In this document: positions 26,440 to 39,291 of the stretch, one piece after another
Layout of the letters: every line of letters starts with the position of its first letter
How positions within the stretch are numbered: the first letter of the stretch is position 1
Assembly: GCA_013365325.1 (NCBI GenBank)
Contig: JABVXV010000166.1
Location: 62,001 to 126,000, forward strand
Length of the DNA: 64,000 bases
DNA from: Dipetalonema caudispina
Lineage: Eukaryota > Nematoda > Chromadorea > Rhabditida > Onchocercidae
Direction: 5' to 3'
Program-made: the position numbers and the translations under genes
The notes under the pieces: generated by a model
Database searches by the model: none
Seen by the model: only the letters and a program-made list of their open reading frames with translations
Told to the model about the DNA's origin: nothing

Positions 26440-29400
26440 TCATGAATTATCCGGCATAAAGATGACCTCATAACGACATGGAGTGTCTGTATGATTTATT
26501 CTATGATATTTGTCACCCCAACCTTTGCCAACACTGATATTCAAAAAACTGAACGTATTAGCCGGATCATGTTTCGCGACATGGCTTTCGGTTCTCGCTT
26601 TCAGTAACGGGTTACTACATCCATGATGAACCCGATAACAATACCCGCTACTCACCCTTCTGATTGTTTCCGATTTATGCAAACTAAATGACGATGCGAT
26701 AGAAATGAACAACGGCTTATCACCACTGCAATAATTACCAGTATTAATTCATTTGTTATTTCTCCTTTAATCCATTTACATTTTGCCTTACAAAAGCCCT
26801 CTCACCTCTCTCTTTTCATCTGTTACTTCCAAAAATGACTAATCACACCACGGTCTCATTACTTCAAACTTCTATGACAATTCTATTTTCTAATATTTCC
26901 TATGCTTTATCAACACAAAATTTTCATTTCAATTTTTCATTTTCCTTTCGGTTCACTTTAAAAAAAAGCTATTACAAACCGATAGCATAATACCATACGA
27001 ATGTCATACATTTTACCTTCTACACAGCGTGATACAGATTATTTTATAAAATTTTTCGACAAAATTATTTTTCTGAAGCAATGATTTAATTTAACAGATA
27101 GAGAGAGACGAATTTCGCGATAAACTTCGACAAGTTTTTAAGTTCGTTTAGAAATTATGAGGAAAAAGTATACCTATTATACAGCCACACTTCTTGTGAC
27201 TCATCCATACCCGCTTGTCTAATCAATGCAAACGATACTTCGTTATCAATATCCCACTGATTGCAAACATTTTGGCCATCGTGTACGGAATGAGCCAACA
27301 ATCCAACAGCGACAAATTGTCCAGAAAGTGCCACACCATGTTCATCCATACGTTCTTTCTCTTTCCACCTATACAAATGAGCCCAAGCTGAAATCTTCTC
27401 CCGTATTATACTAAATGAAAGCATCACACCAGCTTATTTTTGTAACAATCAATTATGAATACTTCTGATGACCAAACAAAATGGTCAAGCAGACTACCAC
27501 TTTTCCACAACTGACCACAGAAAAAGAAAAGCCGAGCCGTTTTTTTAAGTATTCTGTAACAAGAAGTGCTATTATTACTTGCAATAATTAACATACATAT
27601 CATATCACGGAGATAATTATAAAATCTACTTTCTAAATTCAAAACTTTCGTCAAATTTAAAACCTTCAATAAATTTCTATTTTTTCCAGAAATATTAAAT
27701 TATCTATCTGTTTTCTTCAGTGTTAAATGTATATTCACCAGTTTACATTAATATTTATCGAATTTAGCACAAAAATTAATGGAAGGTTTCCTTTTCCTCT
27801 TCCAACTTCTGTTTCCTTCCATCTTCCATCTATCAATGAAGCATTGGTTAAAGAATTACACGCCTTTAAACTTTGCTGTCAACATATCCAGCATTATTCC
27901 AACAATTTTCCGATTACAGCTATGATTTACAGCTGATATAATCTGAGCAAAATCGGCAACATAAGAAACTTCATCTTAAGCTAAACTGCACAGCTCTTCG
28001 GTTTCTAATAGCATCAGTTTCCACTGCAGAAATATTCCATCCATTATGTTAACTGCCAACAACACAAGAAATAAATCGCAAAAAATTGAACAAAAAAGAA
28101 GAAATCGAACGCAATAGTTCAGAAAACACATTCACATTTAGCGTGAAATAATACCTGACATTTTAAATTATAATTAGGCCATAATTAGTAATAACATAAA
28201 TGGTATAAACGATCGATGCAAGAAATAGACATCAATTAATAAGACGGTAAAGAAAGACAAAGAAGAATACAACAAATATTTTAATTAATAAACAAATAAA
28301 GAATGAAAGATGACATACCCATAGAATATGGTTGATTACTGCGTGTTGGTGAATCCGATAGAAGTGGCAGTATACGCGACGGTGGTAATATGTTATTTGC
28401 AACACTTGTGCCCGTAATTTCATCACCAAAACCGGTGTCATTTGTTACAACTAAAATCATTACCGGATTGAGAAAAATGTGAGGAATTTAGGAGAAAAAG
28501 GAAACATCCAGCAACTTAATTAACACATGCCTTAATGATAATTCAATTGAATTCTGGACACGATAGTAGTATACCTACACATGAGAGACGGTTACATCGA
28601 CCAAAATGCATCAAGCCATTAAATAATTTGATCTTTGATAATTCAAGTTTATACCTTTCTTTACAGCTTTCAACAAAATCTTGAGGATATGCTCGCTATT
28701 CTATCATTAACACTAATCAACAGTTATTATTCCTACGTCGTAATAAATAGTCTGGAGTAAATTTCAGGATAGGTATCGAAATAGCCGATATTAGTTACAG
28801 GAATCTCCAAAAGTAAGACCAAAACAAAGAACTTTATTTTCGGAAAAATTAAGAAAATCAAATCTACAGCAAAATTTAGCAAAAGGTTTGCAAATAATTT
28901 TTTTCATGAATGCGACTTACAGGAATGATCAATAATAGAAACGGCACCATTCAAACCACCAGATAAGCTGTCCTCTTCAGAGGACGATTCCGGATTTGCT
29001 GAAAAATGGAATATATCATCATCAGCACCAGAAATCAAAAGAACAATTGCTCTGCAATTTCCTTTAAGACTCGGCGGATAGACTCTGAAACTCCCACTCG
29101 GAATATCCGGTGGAACCTGAAAGGAGAGGTAGAGTACCTCCTCTTTACTTTCTCATTCTCCATTTTCCTCCTTTTTTTGATGCCCTCTCTCTTTTCATCT
29201 TACCTAATTTCTTCCACTTTATTCATTCGCTGGAAAAACATTTCATTAACTCATACGATTCTTGGTCAAGAAAAATGCATTTCATCGTACTACAGAAACA
29301 CTTACTTCTGAGAAATTAATTATTTAATATTCGAAAGTTAACTTAAAATTTTGACGAGAAATTTTGATCCAAATTTTTTTAGAGGAATTATTAAAGTTAT

Positions 29401-32081
29401 ATGAACATTCGGGAAATGCCGAGACAGATAGAACAAATCATTTAACAATTCAGTAATGCCTTTAGAAATAGATATAAATGAAAGAACTGATTCAAACAGT
29501 TAATAGTAGATAAGAAAGAAGAAAACAACTACGTAATGCTACATAAGAAGGCTTAAAGGGTAACAGATGCACCCCTTCATCAACCATTTTCCTATTGCTT
29601 TTATAGAAACATTCCTTTCATATTAATTATTTTCAACTTTTTCGTAGATAAGAAATTTGTATACCACAGATTGCCTGCCGTCTTCGTTTACATAGCGATG
29701 CTTTTCTCAAATCTGTTGGTGACATATTGTCTAAAAGAAGTTGTGGAAAAAATTTCAAACTTAAATTAATCTTCGCTGCTTCAAAACCTCTTTCCCAGAA
29801 AATTTCTGCAAAAAAAGAAAACTTTCCTTTCCATAATTTGGAAATATTTTCGTGAAACATTGTTAAAGAATTACTATTATTTTTCACACTTCAATTTGAT
29901 TTTAAGAAGCGTTGTTTTATTATTGTTATTATTATTATTATCATTATTATTATTATTATTATATTACTATTATCATTATTATTATTATTACTATTTATTA
30001 TTATTTATTATCATTATTATCATTATTATTATTATTATTATTATCATCATCATTATCATTATTATTGTTATTATTACTATCAATTGTTATTATTGTCATT
30101 ATCATTATTAATTATTATTAATCATTATTATTATTGTTATTATTAATTATTGTTATTATTATTATTAACTATTACAACTGTCATTAATTACTTTTATTAT
30201 TATTATGGTCAAACAAGTTTCAACAAAAAGGTTAGAAAGTTATTCCTTAGGAAGTGAAAACTGAGGTCAAATAATTCAACAGAACTTAATTTTGATCCAC
30301 ATTAAAAATAATGACTAGGAATTCCAGTTCAAGTTAAAAATAATGATTAAGGTGACAATGAAATTCGTAAAGTGTTAACAATGATAAACCAAATAATAAT
30401 TGCAGCATTTTGAAGTTTTATAAATGTAGATAAAAGACATGGTCAACAGTAACTCTACCTAATTAAATTATGCTATGTTCAAAAATTGGGCCAACTTGAT
30501 ATACTTACCGCAATGCAGAACAATAAGAATTTCCATATATAATTCTTTTTGAAGCACCCTCTATTTCTTATATGTACTGTAACAAATTGCTGTCCATTGT
30601 GTAGATTATTCAAAGTACCAAGAGAATCCAATTAAATAAATAACGGAATTTGAAAATGAACAAAAGGGTGCCATCTCAAAAAATCTTCAGAGTTCTTCAA
30701 TTCCCGTTGCTCATCAAGTCTTTGGGATTTTTCCTATCTTTTTTTAATAGATGAAATGTGTTTGCATTCGGAAAAATATGTACCGACGTAAATTCCATGC
30801 ACTATTTCAAACAAGTGTACCGAAAAGTCTTTAAGTTTAGCTAAATATGTAAATCAAAAAAAGATGACAAAAACAATTATAATCAACCCCGCTATCACCT
30901 CAACCATTACAACAACCAATGACAATAGCAACAACAACAACAGCAACAAAGATTGTGATAGCAACTGTATGTGAGCAAATGTCAATCTTATAAAGGTATA
31001 TTAGTCGTAAATTATGTAATGCAATAGGTTTCGCACGCTACATAAGTTACATAAATAATGCACAGCACACTACGCCGAATAAGAATTAGCCGTATGAATT
31101 TGCAGATGACCGATCAATGTTCATGTAAACAAACAGAATGAAAGAAGCATTCGGCTCATTCACAATTAGTGATGGAGCCATGAATAATGGGAATCAAGGA
31201 CTTACCAATGATCCACAAAGCGTAATGGTAAGGATTGCAGCAGGAAACAGTAGCATTATTCATGGTGACACGACCAAATCTACACCACGGCAGTGGATCC
31301 AACCTGTGTAATGCAGCATCTACCTGTAATAATCGTTGCTTACTACGTAACATTACGTACATGATAATTTATTATGTATTTAACAAAATAAGTCAATAGG
31401 CTTTGGTAACAAAAAAAAAAAAAACATTTACAACCCGCAAAATGTACGATTAAATGGAGAAATTAGAATCAAAAGTAAAATGTTAGGTATTAAATGAATT
31501 AGTTTTTTTCCAGATAGTTAAATAATTCATTCAACTCCGAACTGGAAATCTGAAGATGAGACAAAAAGCAGTTTGTTTACTTTCGGTTTTTCGAGTTTAA
31601 AAAATAATCATTAACATTAGGACAAATAATTCACCTGTAATTCTTTCCATCGCCATAATTTACAGCAAAGATAAGGTATAGACATAGGTTTATCAATTTG
31701 CGGTATCAAACCGGTGTTTTCGTAACGATGATCTAGGAAACCTTCATCGTCATCCGTTTCAGCAACATCTCGTGAACAACCCGGCATCCCTTCCATGATA
31801 TCCATTGGCGGTCCGGGAGCACACTGCTTGATATCTCGGCCACCACTTTCCACTGCCTTTAACGATAAAATGATAAAAGTTGGATTAATAAGAAAATAAA
31901 TGTAAAATTGTTGGAGCTAAATAATAAAGCCTTGTATTTAATAAGTGCAATTTTTTAATTAACCATGAAAACCTTTAGGATAGCGGCGAGATCTTCTGTA
32001 TCAAAAGCGCGCAATAAACGATTGAAACGTCTCCTTGAACGTTTCTCGTCAGATGACTGAATGGTGCGTAACCTCCAAAGC
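26440..32081 (-). CDS. inhibitory SMAD (SMAD6/7 class), 5' end not found
   Basis: Antagonist of TGF-beta/BMP receptor signalling by family. Minus-strand exons 32081-31973, 31856-31635, 31323-31206, 28998-28921, 28450-28319, 27387-27174 and 26725-26440 agree in phase and give 385 residues. The first exon opens with LWRLR, matching the RRLWRSR N-terminus of SMAD6/7, so only a short first exon is missing. MH1: LKAVESGGRD, CCKLWRWKEL and CCNPYHYALW, with the four zinc ligands (IKQC, PWC, the second C of SCC, and H of NPYH) kept. The linker is Ser/Glu-rich (NPESSSEEDSL). MH2: WAHLYRWKEKER, EVWLYN, PLFISIAS and the L3-like KGWGDKYHR...TPC. The protein stops soon after (FMPDNS) with no SSXS phosphorylation tail, as in I-SMADs. 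MH2 is divergent, and no PPxY ubiquitin-ligase motif is visible (only NQPYS). C. elegans TAG-68 is the likely counterpart. One linker exon is duplicated downstream. Confidence 0.9.
28918..29354 (-). repeat. parent copy of the duplicated I-SMAD exon/intron unit
   Basis: Holds the 78-bp linker exon 28998-28921 with its acceptor and about 356 bp of upstream intron. Its other copy is at 23543-23982, 5.4 kb away, in direct orientation. The left border of similarity falls at the exon's donor site and the right border is inside the intron. Confidence 0.9.
29916..30205. repeat. (ATT)n trinucleotide repeat in an I-SMAD intron
   Basis: About 290 bp of TTA/ATT with scattered TCATTA and TGTTA variants, inside the 2.2-kb intron between the MH1 and linker exons. 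It gives spurious poly-Ile and poly-Tyr/Leu frames. Confidence 0.95.
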
Positions 32082-32403
32082 CTAAAAGAAATTCATTTAC
32101 GTAATTAAATCAAACTTTGCAACAATTCATTTAATTCATCTTATAAAGCGATTAAATATAAAAATTGTTGAAAGAAGACAATCTATAGAGAGCCTATCAA
32201 TGAAGCATACGGTTAGGTTGAAATCATTTCAGGAAATCAATAACTAATTCCGACAGAACTATTACGAAACGTTTCCCATAACAGATAACTGAAAATCTAC
32301 AATGACAGCATGTAGGCATTAAAAACGGATTGAAGTCATTCCAATTAATGGGAGGACAGTATTCCGGTCTGGACAGTGAAATCTGAATAGTCAAAAGGGA
32401 ATA

Positions 32404-32559
32404 ATGAGTAGACTGATTGACCGTTCACATTGTAAACTCCTTACGGAAAGGATCTATAAATGGTTCTATCCACCAAATGCAGCATTATCAAAATTGCCTG
32501 CATCATCCTATGATCCAATAATTTTGATTGAACATGATGACATCGACAGTAATGTATGA
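32404..32559 (+). other. short unexplained open frame, 51 residues
   Basis: A plus-strand ATG frame with well-mixed amino-acid content (starts MSRLIDRSHCKLL, ends EHDDIDSNV) upstream of the first recognised I-SMAD exon. No family is recognised. A donor-like GTATGAG overlaps its stop codon. It could be chance, a small gene, or a remnant. Confidence 0.2.
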
Positions 32560-32581
32560 GTAGCAAGAAATACCGGATATT

Positions 32582-32730
32582 TTAGGTACAAAGTGCAATT
32601 AAATAACCTTTCAATATGTCGCCTTCGTTCGGATAGCAAGCACCAAATTTCGCAATCCAACGGCATACCGTTGCATTTGCGCGCTCCACTACCTCATCCC
32701 GACACAAACGTTGTGTCGGACGCTCTTTTT
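32582..32730 (-). other. possible coding exon upstream of the I-SMAD gene
   Basis: After a good acceptor (TATCTTTTCAG) the minus strand is open for 49 codons (KERPTQRLCRDEVVERA..., then WIAKFGACYPNEGD) to a TAA at 32584-32582; a donor GTTATT at 32607 could end it earlier. Its phase does not fit the first recognised I-SMAD exon, so it is not simply the missing exon. It contains a 9-bp inverted repeat. It may be the last exon of another gene or part of an alternative 5' end. Confidence 0.3.
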
Positions 32731-35700
32731 CTGAAAAGATATTTAATTAATTAATGAACAGATGAATTAGTGAGTAATAAGAAAAGGGTAGCATTGCAAT
32801 TAAAGCAAAGAAAAAATATCGGTATGAAATATATCACATGAAATTCGTCTACTAATTCATGAAACGATGAATGTACAACATTGCGCTTTCTCTAATCAAT
32901 TAATTAGTTTCACATATTCATACTAATCTTTAATTACGAATTAGTTTAGATCAACAACTACAAATGTTTCATTTTACTCCTTTTAAATTTCCGACAAATT
33001 TCTTTTCAATAGGATTTTAAACAGCAACTGATCAAATTATCATATTACTAATAATAAAAATTTTATTCCCTCGTTATATGTCAATTAAAGAAAGAAATTA
33101 CTTTTATTCGTGATTAAATTACAAATTAAAAGAAACAATTTATACAAAGAAAGCATAAAATAAGATCATTCTGAGGCAAAATAACTTTAATTTCATTGCA
33201 TTTTAAGTAAAAATAACGAAAACTAAAACAATAATAATAATAATAATAAGGGATAGAATAGGAAAGGAAAGAAAAACATAAAGTTTAAAATTGAAAGTGA
33301 GTTATATATTTTTGAGTGAACACTTTTTAGGAAATAATTTAAGTTCTTTTTCCTTCTTTATTATTTCCCAAATTGTTTATCAAATAAAAGTACATATTTC
33401 TTCTATAGGATTTCATTCAACCCAGAATTCAATTACTTAAGATTTCCTTTTCACTGTCTCTTTTCTAACGGAGGAAGAAAAAAGTGAAGTTTCGTATTCC
33501 AAATGCTTCGTTTTTAATAGAATTCCATATAACAGACAGTATTTTCCTTCTAAAATTTCTTTTTTTTTTTTTTTTTAAATATCATTCCTTCGTACACTTT
33601 TATCATTTTTTTAATAGACAAGAAAGGATTAATAGATGATATTAAATTGAAAAAAGAAATCCTCTCCAATCTTCATCAATGACAAATTCTTTGAATTAGT
33701 AACCAAATTTGAAATCAATGCCACAGCATACTTTACTTATACCATTTAATTACGAACTATTACTAGACAAATAACTCTTGGCACATTCTTTGTAACAAAT
33801 GTCGTCTAAAAACTAAACACAAAATTTCAAATTCAATATAATCGCAATTCCTATGGATAAGCTGAATTGCAGATAATTCATTAATTTGAATTTGAAAATT
33901 TCAAATTCTTAACAAATCCAAAAACTAGAAAATTTAAATTTCTCCAAAAAATCGATGATACTTATTATATTTCTGAAAGATAGACTTTGCAACCTACAAT
34001 TTTCGAACCAACTGCTAACTCAACATATGATTTAAATTTTTTCTTCAGTCAGTTTATCTTCATGCTTAACAAAATTACAATAATTTATCTCACTTCGTTT
34101 TCACATGATTTTTCAGCTTCACTAAAGGTTATTTGAATTATTCCACTTAATCGAAATTTCATTCCTTTCAACATTTTAGTGCCAACATTCGGAAAAGAGA
34201 ATGTAAATTCAACAATTAAAAAAGGAAAATTCTTTCGCTTTAATGTCGATAGATAAACTAACTTCCCCAATAGAGCCACAACAATGCCATGAATAGTGGT
34301 GCAATTGGGATAATCTTCAACTTCTTCCCCATCATTCTCACTCATTCCTTATGGAGTTTCCCTTCCTGTCCTCTGAACCAAAATCGATTTGAAGGATAGG
34401 AAAAAGCTTTGTAAGCTATAAATCAAATTTTCATCTTTTTTGTTTGTTCCCCTCAACGAATCATTTGTTTCGCTCATTTCCTACCCTTCTAATTTTTTTC
34501 TTTTTGTTCCTCAAGAAATTTTGATACGATTTGAAAGTGATGATTTGATAGATTGTGTCAAATTCATCAGTAACAAAACATTTCAATCGTCAGAATTTCG
34601 CAGTACTTTGTAAAAATGCCTCAAAAAGATGGCCATCCATCACAATTTGAAAGTACTTCAACCGTTTCTGTCTTTTTTCTTCATCAACCATAAAGTCCAC
34701 CTATTCCATCCTGTTTGTTGCTTTGAATATAAACTTTCTAAAGCGAATTTCAAACTATCTTCAGAAGCAAAATTTACGTAATTAGAATCGGTAAGTTCAA
34801 TTGAAATTTTAAAATAAATGCAAATCTGTTAGCAGCAATTAAAAATTTTCTTAGCTGAACACTAATTGTTCCCTCCTGCTTTTGCATATATTTATCATTA
34901 TCTACCTTTCTTTACAATTTTTATCCTTTTTATCCTAAAAAAAAATTTTAAAATTAATTCCAAAAATCAAGGGAGAGAACAATAGCTTCTCCAAAACAGG
35001 TTTATTTTCATCCCGTCATCCGATAAATGGATGGTTTTGAAATACAGTAAATTCAAATAAATTCTTACGAAATTATGAAAAATTAAAAAAAAATTTAGGA
35101 AGTCGGGCGAGAAAACGCTGAAGAATTCTTGTACAACTCAGAAAAATTAAATGTATTAAAAGATGAAGGAGAAATTCCAAAGCAAACCTGCGAGAATCAG
35201 CTATCTCCCGAGAAATATCGAATCTTCGTTGATTTGATTGGTGAAAGGTGGAAATGACAGATAGAGAATGAAAGAAAGTGGCAGAAAGGAAGTAATATGG
35301 AAACCAGTGGAATTTTTTGATTTTAGTATTAATTGAAATTTGTCGTTTGATAAAGGAATGATTTTGTTTGTGATGAAGTTTAGTTGTCGCTGTTTATCTT
35401 CGCATCTCCGGAAGCATCTAATTTTGCTTTTTGATTAAGTAAAACTGCAAAAAAAATTTTTCTAATTACAAAATTGCAAGTAAATAATTGTGCTGGTATT
35501 GACAATATCTTCAAGAAATTATCGATTAGTGCATTAGTTAAATCATATCAAATAACTGCTGAATTCATTTATTTCGAAAATTTCATCCTACTGATGATAC
35601 GATTTTCTGAATCCAAGCATATTTCGATTTACCGAAAGGTGCTGACGATACTGAATCGGATATTTAGATCATCATGGCTTTTGGTTATGTCAAATCGCGG

Positions 35701-36686
35701 TATGACAATATATTTGTGTAAAAGCGGGATTTTGTGAAGAATTGTCACCGGGTTATTGAGGCATAATAAAATGCATGTTAACATTTTGAAATTATGAGTT
35801 CATAACCAAATTAGCATTAGCAGAAAGCGGTGGGAAGGAACTACATATGTAATCACAACAATGGATAGGCAGTTCAAGCAAATCTAATTGCTAATTAGGC
35901 TGAAAAGGCAAAAGCAACTAATTGAGTTCGTGAGCATTTGATAATAAAGTATAATTCGCGCAATTTCTCAACTGAAATTGAAGTCTCAAAGTTAAAAATT
36001 CGAGAAACTTCCTAAAATTCAAGCAAAAGAGCGGTTGAAAGTGCGCACGCGTATTAATAACAGCTAAAAACTATGAAATTTTCGAGTCATTCTCTCAACT
36101 TATTAACTTTTTACTCTCAAATTTCGGCTTAAATCAATGAGAAATTCTCGGGGAAAAAAACATATTTCGGAAGAAACTTGGTAAAGTCGTAGGAGTAAAA
36201 AGTGCCATGGTGAAAAATGCAACATCGATCTTCCTTTTCTTTCAATTCTTTTCAAATTATCAAAATTAAATACACCGAATCCTGGGAGAAATATTAGCTT
36301 CATTCCTGAACAGAAGGATTGAGTGGGAGTTCAAACCTGGTACAACCGTGAAAACGGATCGAATTGTTTAATTAGATGTCAAGATTGCATTAAAATATCG
36401 TTTGGGGTGAATTTGATTTCCGCTAACTTCGATGGGTTTGAAATCCACAAGAGCATTTTTCTTACATATGACTTTTTACTATCTATCAAAATCATATCAA
36501 AAAAAACCTAAAAGTTGCAATAAAAAATATGAAAAAATAAAAGATGTATTCAAAATTTCAAAATAACTAAAAAAGCGATTCATTCCTTATGTGACTTCAA
36601 GCTTCCCTGCTCATGTCTTCTTCTTTTTGGAAAAATTGGGACAAAATGACAAATGACGAACCAGAAATTTTCGTTAATTTAAAAAT

Positions 36687-36990
36687 ATTTTCAAAAATTT
36701 TGGAATTGTCCTCACTCAGCCTTGTTATCTTTCCGTCTCACGTCTTCGTTTTGCTCGACTTCGTCGGTTGCTTTAAAAATACTTTCAAAAATTTTGGACT
36801 TGTCCTCACTCAGTTTTGTTGTCTTTTCATTCTACGTCTTCGCCTTGTTTGACTTACTCTCCCGAAAGTTATTTCGGTTGGTTTCAAAATGTCTTCAAAA
36901 GTTTTAGACTTCCCTTTCTTCATACATTCGTGTTATTCTTCCATCCTATGTTTTCCCCTTGTTTGGTTAACCTCCCAAAAATCGGAATCC
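36687..36990. repeat. three degenerate tandem units of about 94-110 bp
   Basis: Units begin at the motif TTTCAAAAATTTTGGA near 36689 and 36783 and, more diverged, near 36893 (TCTTCAAAAGTTTTAGA). Each continues with a pyrimidine-rich part containing CTCACTCAG or its variants and a CTACGTCTTCGCCTTGTTTG-like end. The first two are clearly related; the third is weaker. Confidence 0.75.
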
Positions 36991-37134
36991 TATAAACAGC
37001 ACCAGCAATACTTTATAATTGGACAATAAATAATCAAACTTTATAAACACTTCAGTCTTTTCTTTTCGTCTTAAAGAGTATTCAAAAACAAAAAGCAGAA
37101 GTTGCTTTCCGATGAGCTAATATTGTTACTGTTA

Positions 37135-37327
37135 CCACAACAACAACAGGAACAATAACAACGACAACAATAACAACAACAACGACAGCAACAACGACAA
37201 CAATAACAACAACAATAACAACAGCAACAACAACAACAACCACTACTACTGCTACTACTGCAACTACTACTACTACTACAACTATTACTAATTACCATTA
37301 CTATTACTATTACTACTACTATAACTA
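37135..37327. repeat. (CAA)n and (CTA)n trinucleotide repeats
   Basis: About 190 bp of CAA/CAG/CGA units followed by CTA units. The minus strand gives a spurious Ser/Cys-rich frame. Confidence 0.93.
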
Positions 37328-38310
37328 CTAAATAATAATTACTCCCGGAAGAGACTAGCACTATTTTTCCAAAATCCTAAAGGGCTAGAAGATTATAGTG
37401 GACGGGAGAGTAGGAAGCGAAGAAAGGGTGACTTACTTTACAACGTTATAAACAAATGTTCGTTTATTCTCTGCTGTATATTTGTGTCACATATACTGCA
37501 ATCAACAAGGATCAAGGGAAGATGCTTCCCTGTTTACTTCCCTACATCCCTTTTCATCCGTACATCTGATGATATTTGTCTCTCCGTATCTTTCAAATTC
37601 TTACTTGTAACAAAGAGAAAAAAATTACGTGAAACAAATTCAGCACGTGCCTTACCCATTTCAACAGATTTATGCAATGTGATTGATAATATAGTTAAAA
37701 TAGCTTTATTGAAAATATGTAAACCTCGCGACGATTTCGAGAATTTCTTTCTATTTTTTCCTCAGTTTTATCAAAATATACTCTTATCCTTTCCATTCTT
37801 ACTTTTTACTTTCCCTTATATCACATGAATACCCTGACATTCAACAGAAAAGATGAAAGAAGAAAATTACGAAAGAAAAAGAAGAAAGTGATAAGATTGA
37901 TACATATTCGGGAAAGTAAGATAACAACTTCTTATACCATACTTGAAAACCTTTGATGCTTATGATGTTTCAATGATATTTATTTATTTCAACATTAAAC
38001 AGAAGAAGGGAAGAAAGAAAAAAATAAAGAGAGAAAGAGGAGGAAAAAAAGAAAGTTATGCTTAAAAAGTTCAGAGAAAGTCTGTTAAATTGGTCGCTAC
38101 TTGTTGGTTGATAAGTTGCATGTCATATTTAATGTCCTAAAAGCTATCATCATACTTAATTAAATACCGAAAATGCGAGGGAGGAGAGACAGGGGCCAAG
38201 GGTGAGGGTAGAAGCGATCTTTAATGCAAAACATGGATTAAAAAAGAGGAAATGATAAAATGCCTTTGGAAATCATTTAGAAAAAACTTCCTTTCCAAAA
38301 TATTTTCAGA

Positions 38311-38372
38311 TACACACACTCACACACACACATAGTCACCCACACCCACACCCATATATATATACATATAGC
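38311..38372. repeat. CA-rich microsatellite
   Basis: Interrupted CACACA and CACCCACACC units followed by ATATATAT. Confidence 0.9.
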
Positions 38373-38562
38373 AATACATAAATCCCTGCATAAACAAATT
38401 TTCTTTTCGTTTATCCTTTCAACTCTCTCTTTCCCCCCTCTCCCACTCTCTTATCCGTCTTGTTTTCCTTCTCACATCTTGCATTTAATAACTGATCTAA
38501 TAACAATTGGATCGAGAAGCTAAGTTCAGCAACGAAATTGGTTTATTTCAATGTTACCTATA

Positions 38563-38632
38563 AGAATGATGATAACAATAATAGTAATTATTATCGTTAT
38601 TATTATCATCATCATCATCATCACGCTAACCC
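38563..38632. repeat. ATGATGATA / ATCATC microsatellite
   Basis: Short AT-rich trinucleotide tract changing from GATAAT to ATTATC and CATCAT units. Confidence 0.85.
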
Positions 38633-39222
38633 TGCATGAAACTACCTTATATATACAAGAAATAATTACCATCATAGAATAAGCATGAAAAAAAAAAGGT
38701 CGGAAAAGAAACACTAAGTGAGGAATATGAAGATGTCAAAAGTTAACTTCACGAAATAATTAATTTTGTTACAATCACTTCATGAAATCGAAGAGTTCAT
38801 TTTCTTAAAGCTGACTAACAAGCTACGAAAGATGAGTGATTGATGAGTAGATTAAACCAAATGCTTCCTTACGCTTAGTTTATATCCCTGGATTTTTTTC
38901 TTCAGAAATCCATCATTATTCAGATATGTCCGGAATGGATAGAATTACCGTCCATCAAAGGATATGCAAGATTTGGACGACCGCGAAACCCTAGCCTTTA
39001 CGTTTTTGTTTCCAAAAAAAAAAAAATACATCCTTTTTTACCAGACAAATCTAGGGAAGTATTTGTTGATTTCTCTCTATAACTTTATATGGTTATATGT
39101 TCATTTACTGTACAGCAAATAATCAAAATGAGCAATCGCATAATCGGTAATTGTTATTTTTATAGCTCTATTTAGCAAACATTCGGAACTGTTTAATCTA
39201 GGGATATATTTCGGTGATGAAT

Positions 39223-39291
39223 AATAACTAATAATAAATAATAATAATAATAATAATGACAATAATGATAATAATAATAATAATAAATATT
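39223..39291. repeat. (AAT)n microsatellite
   Basis: AATAATAAT units with occasional GAC/GAT variants. Confidence 0.9.

Noticed and set aside
29006..29319. Plus-strand 101-codon frame present in both copies of the duplicated unit
   Set aside because: Antisense to the I-SMAD intron and pyrimidine-tract driven; broken by the insertion in the other copy. No motif.
29860..30121. Ile-, Tyr- and Leu-rich open frames
   Set aside because: Products of the (ATT)n repeat inside an I-SMAD intron.
34085..34345. Minus-strand 86-codon frame starting MSENDGEEVEDYP
   Set aside because: The acidic start looks plausible but the rest is not protein-like and there is no splice or family support.
35188..35290. 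Possible first I-SMAD exon ending IADSR before a GTTTGC donor
   Set aside because: The phase fits the LWRLR exon, but there is no in-frame ATG or acceptor upstream and no similarity to the SMAD6/7 N-terminus.
36687..36990. CRISPR-like regular repeat
   Set aside because: Units are long, degenerate and contiguous without unique spacers, and the DNA is eukaryotic.
37071..37361. Minus-strand frame rich in Cys and Ser, like a metallothionein
   Set aside because: It is the reverse reading of CAA/CTA trinucleotide repeats; the cysteine pattern follows the repeat.
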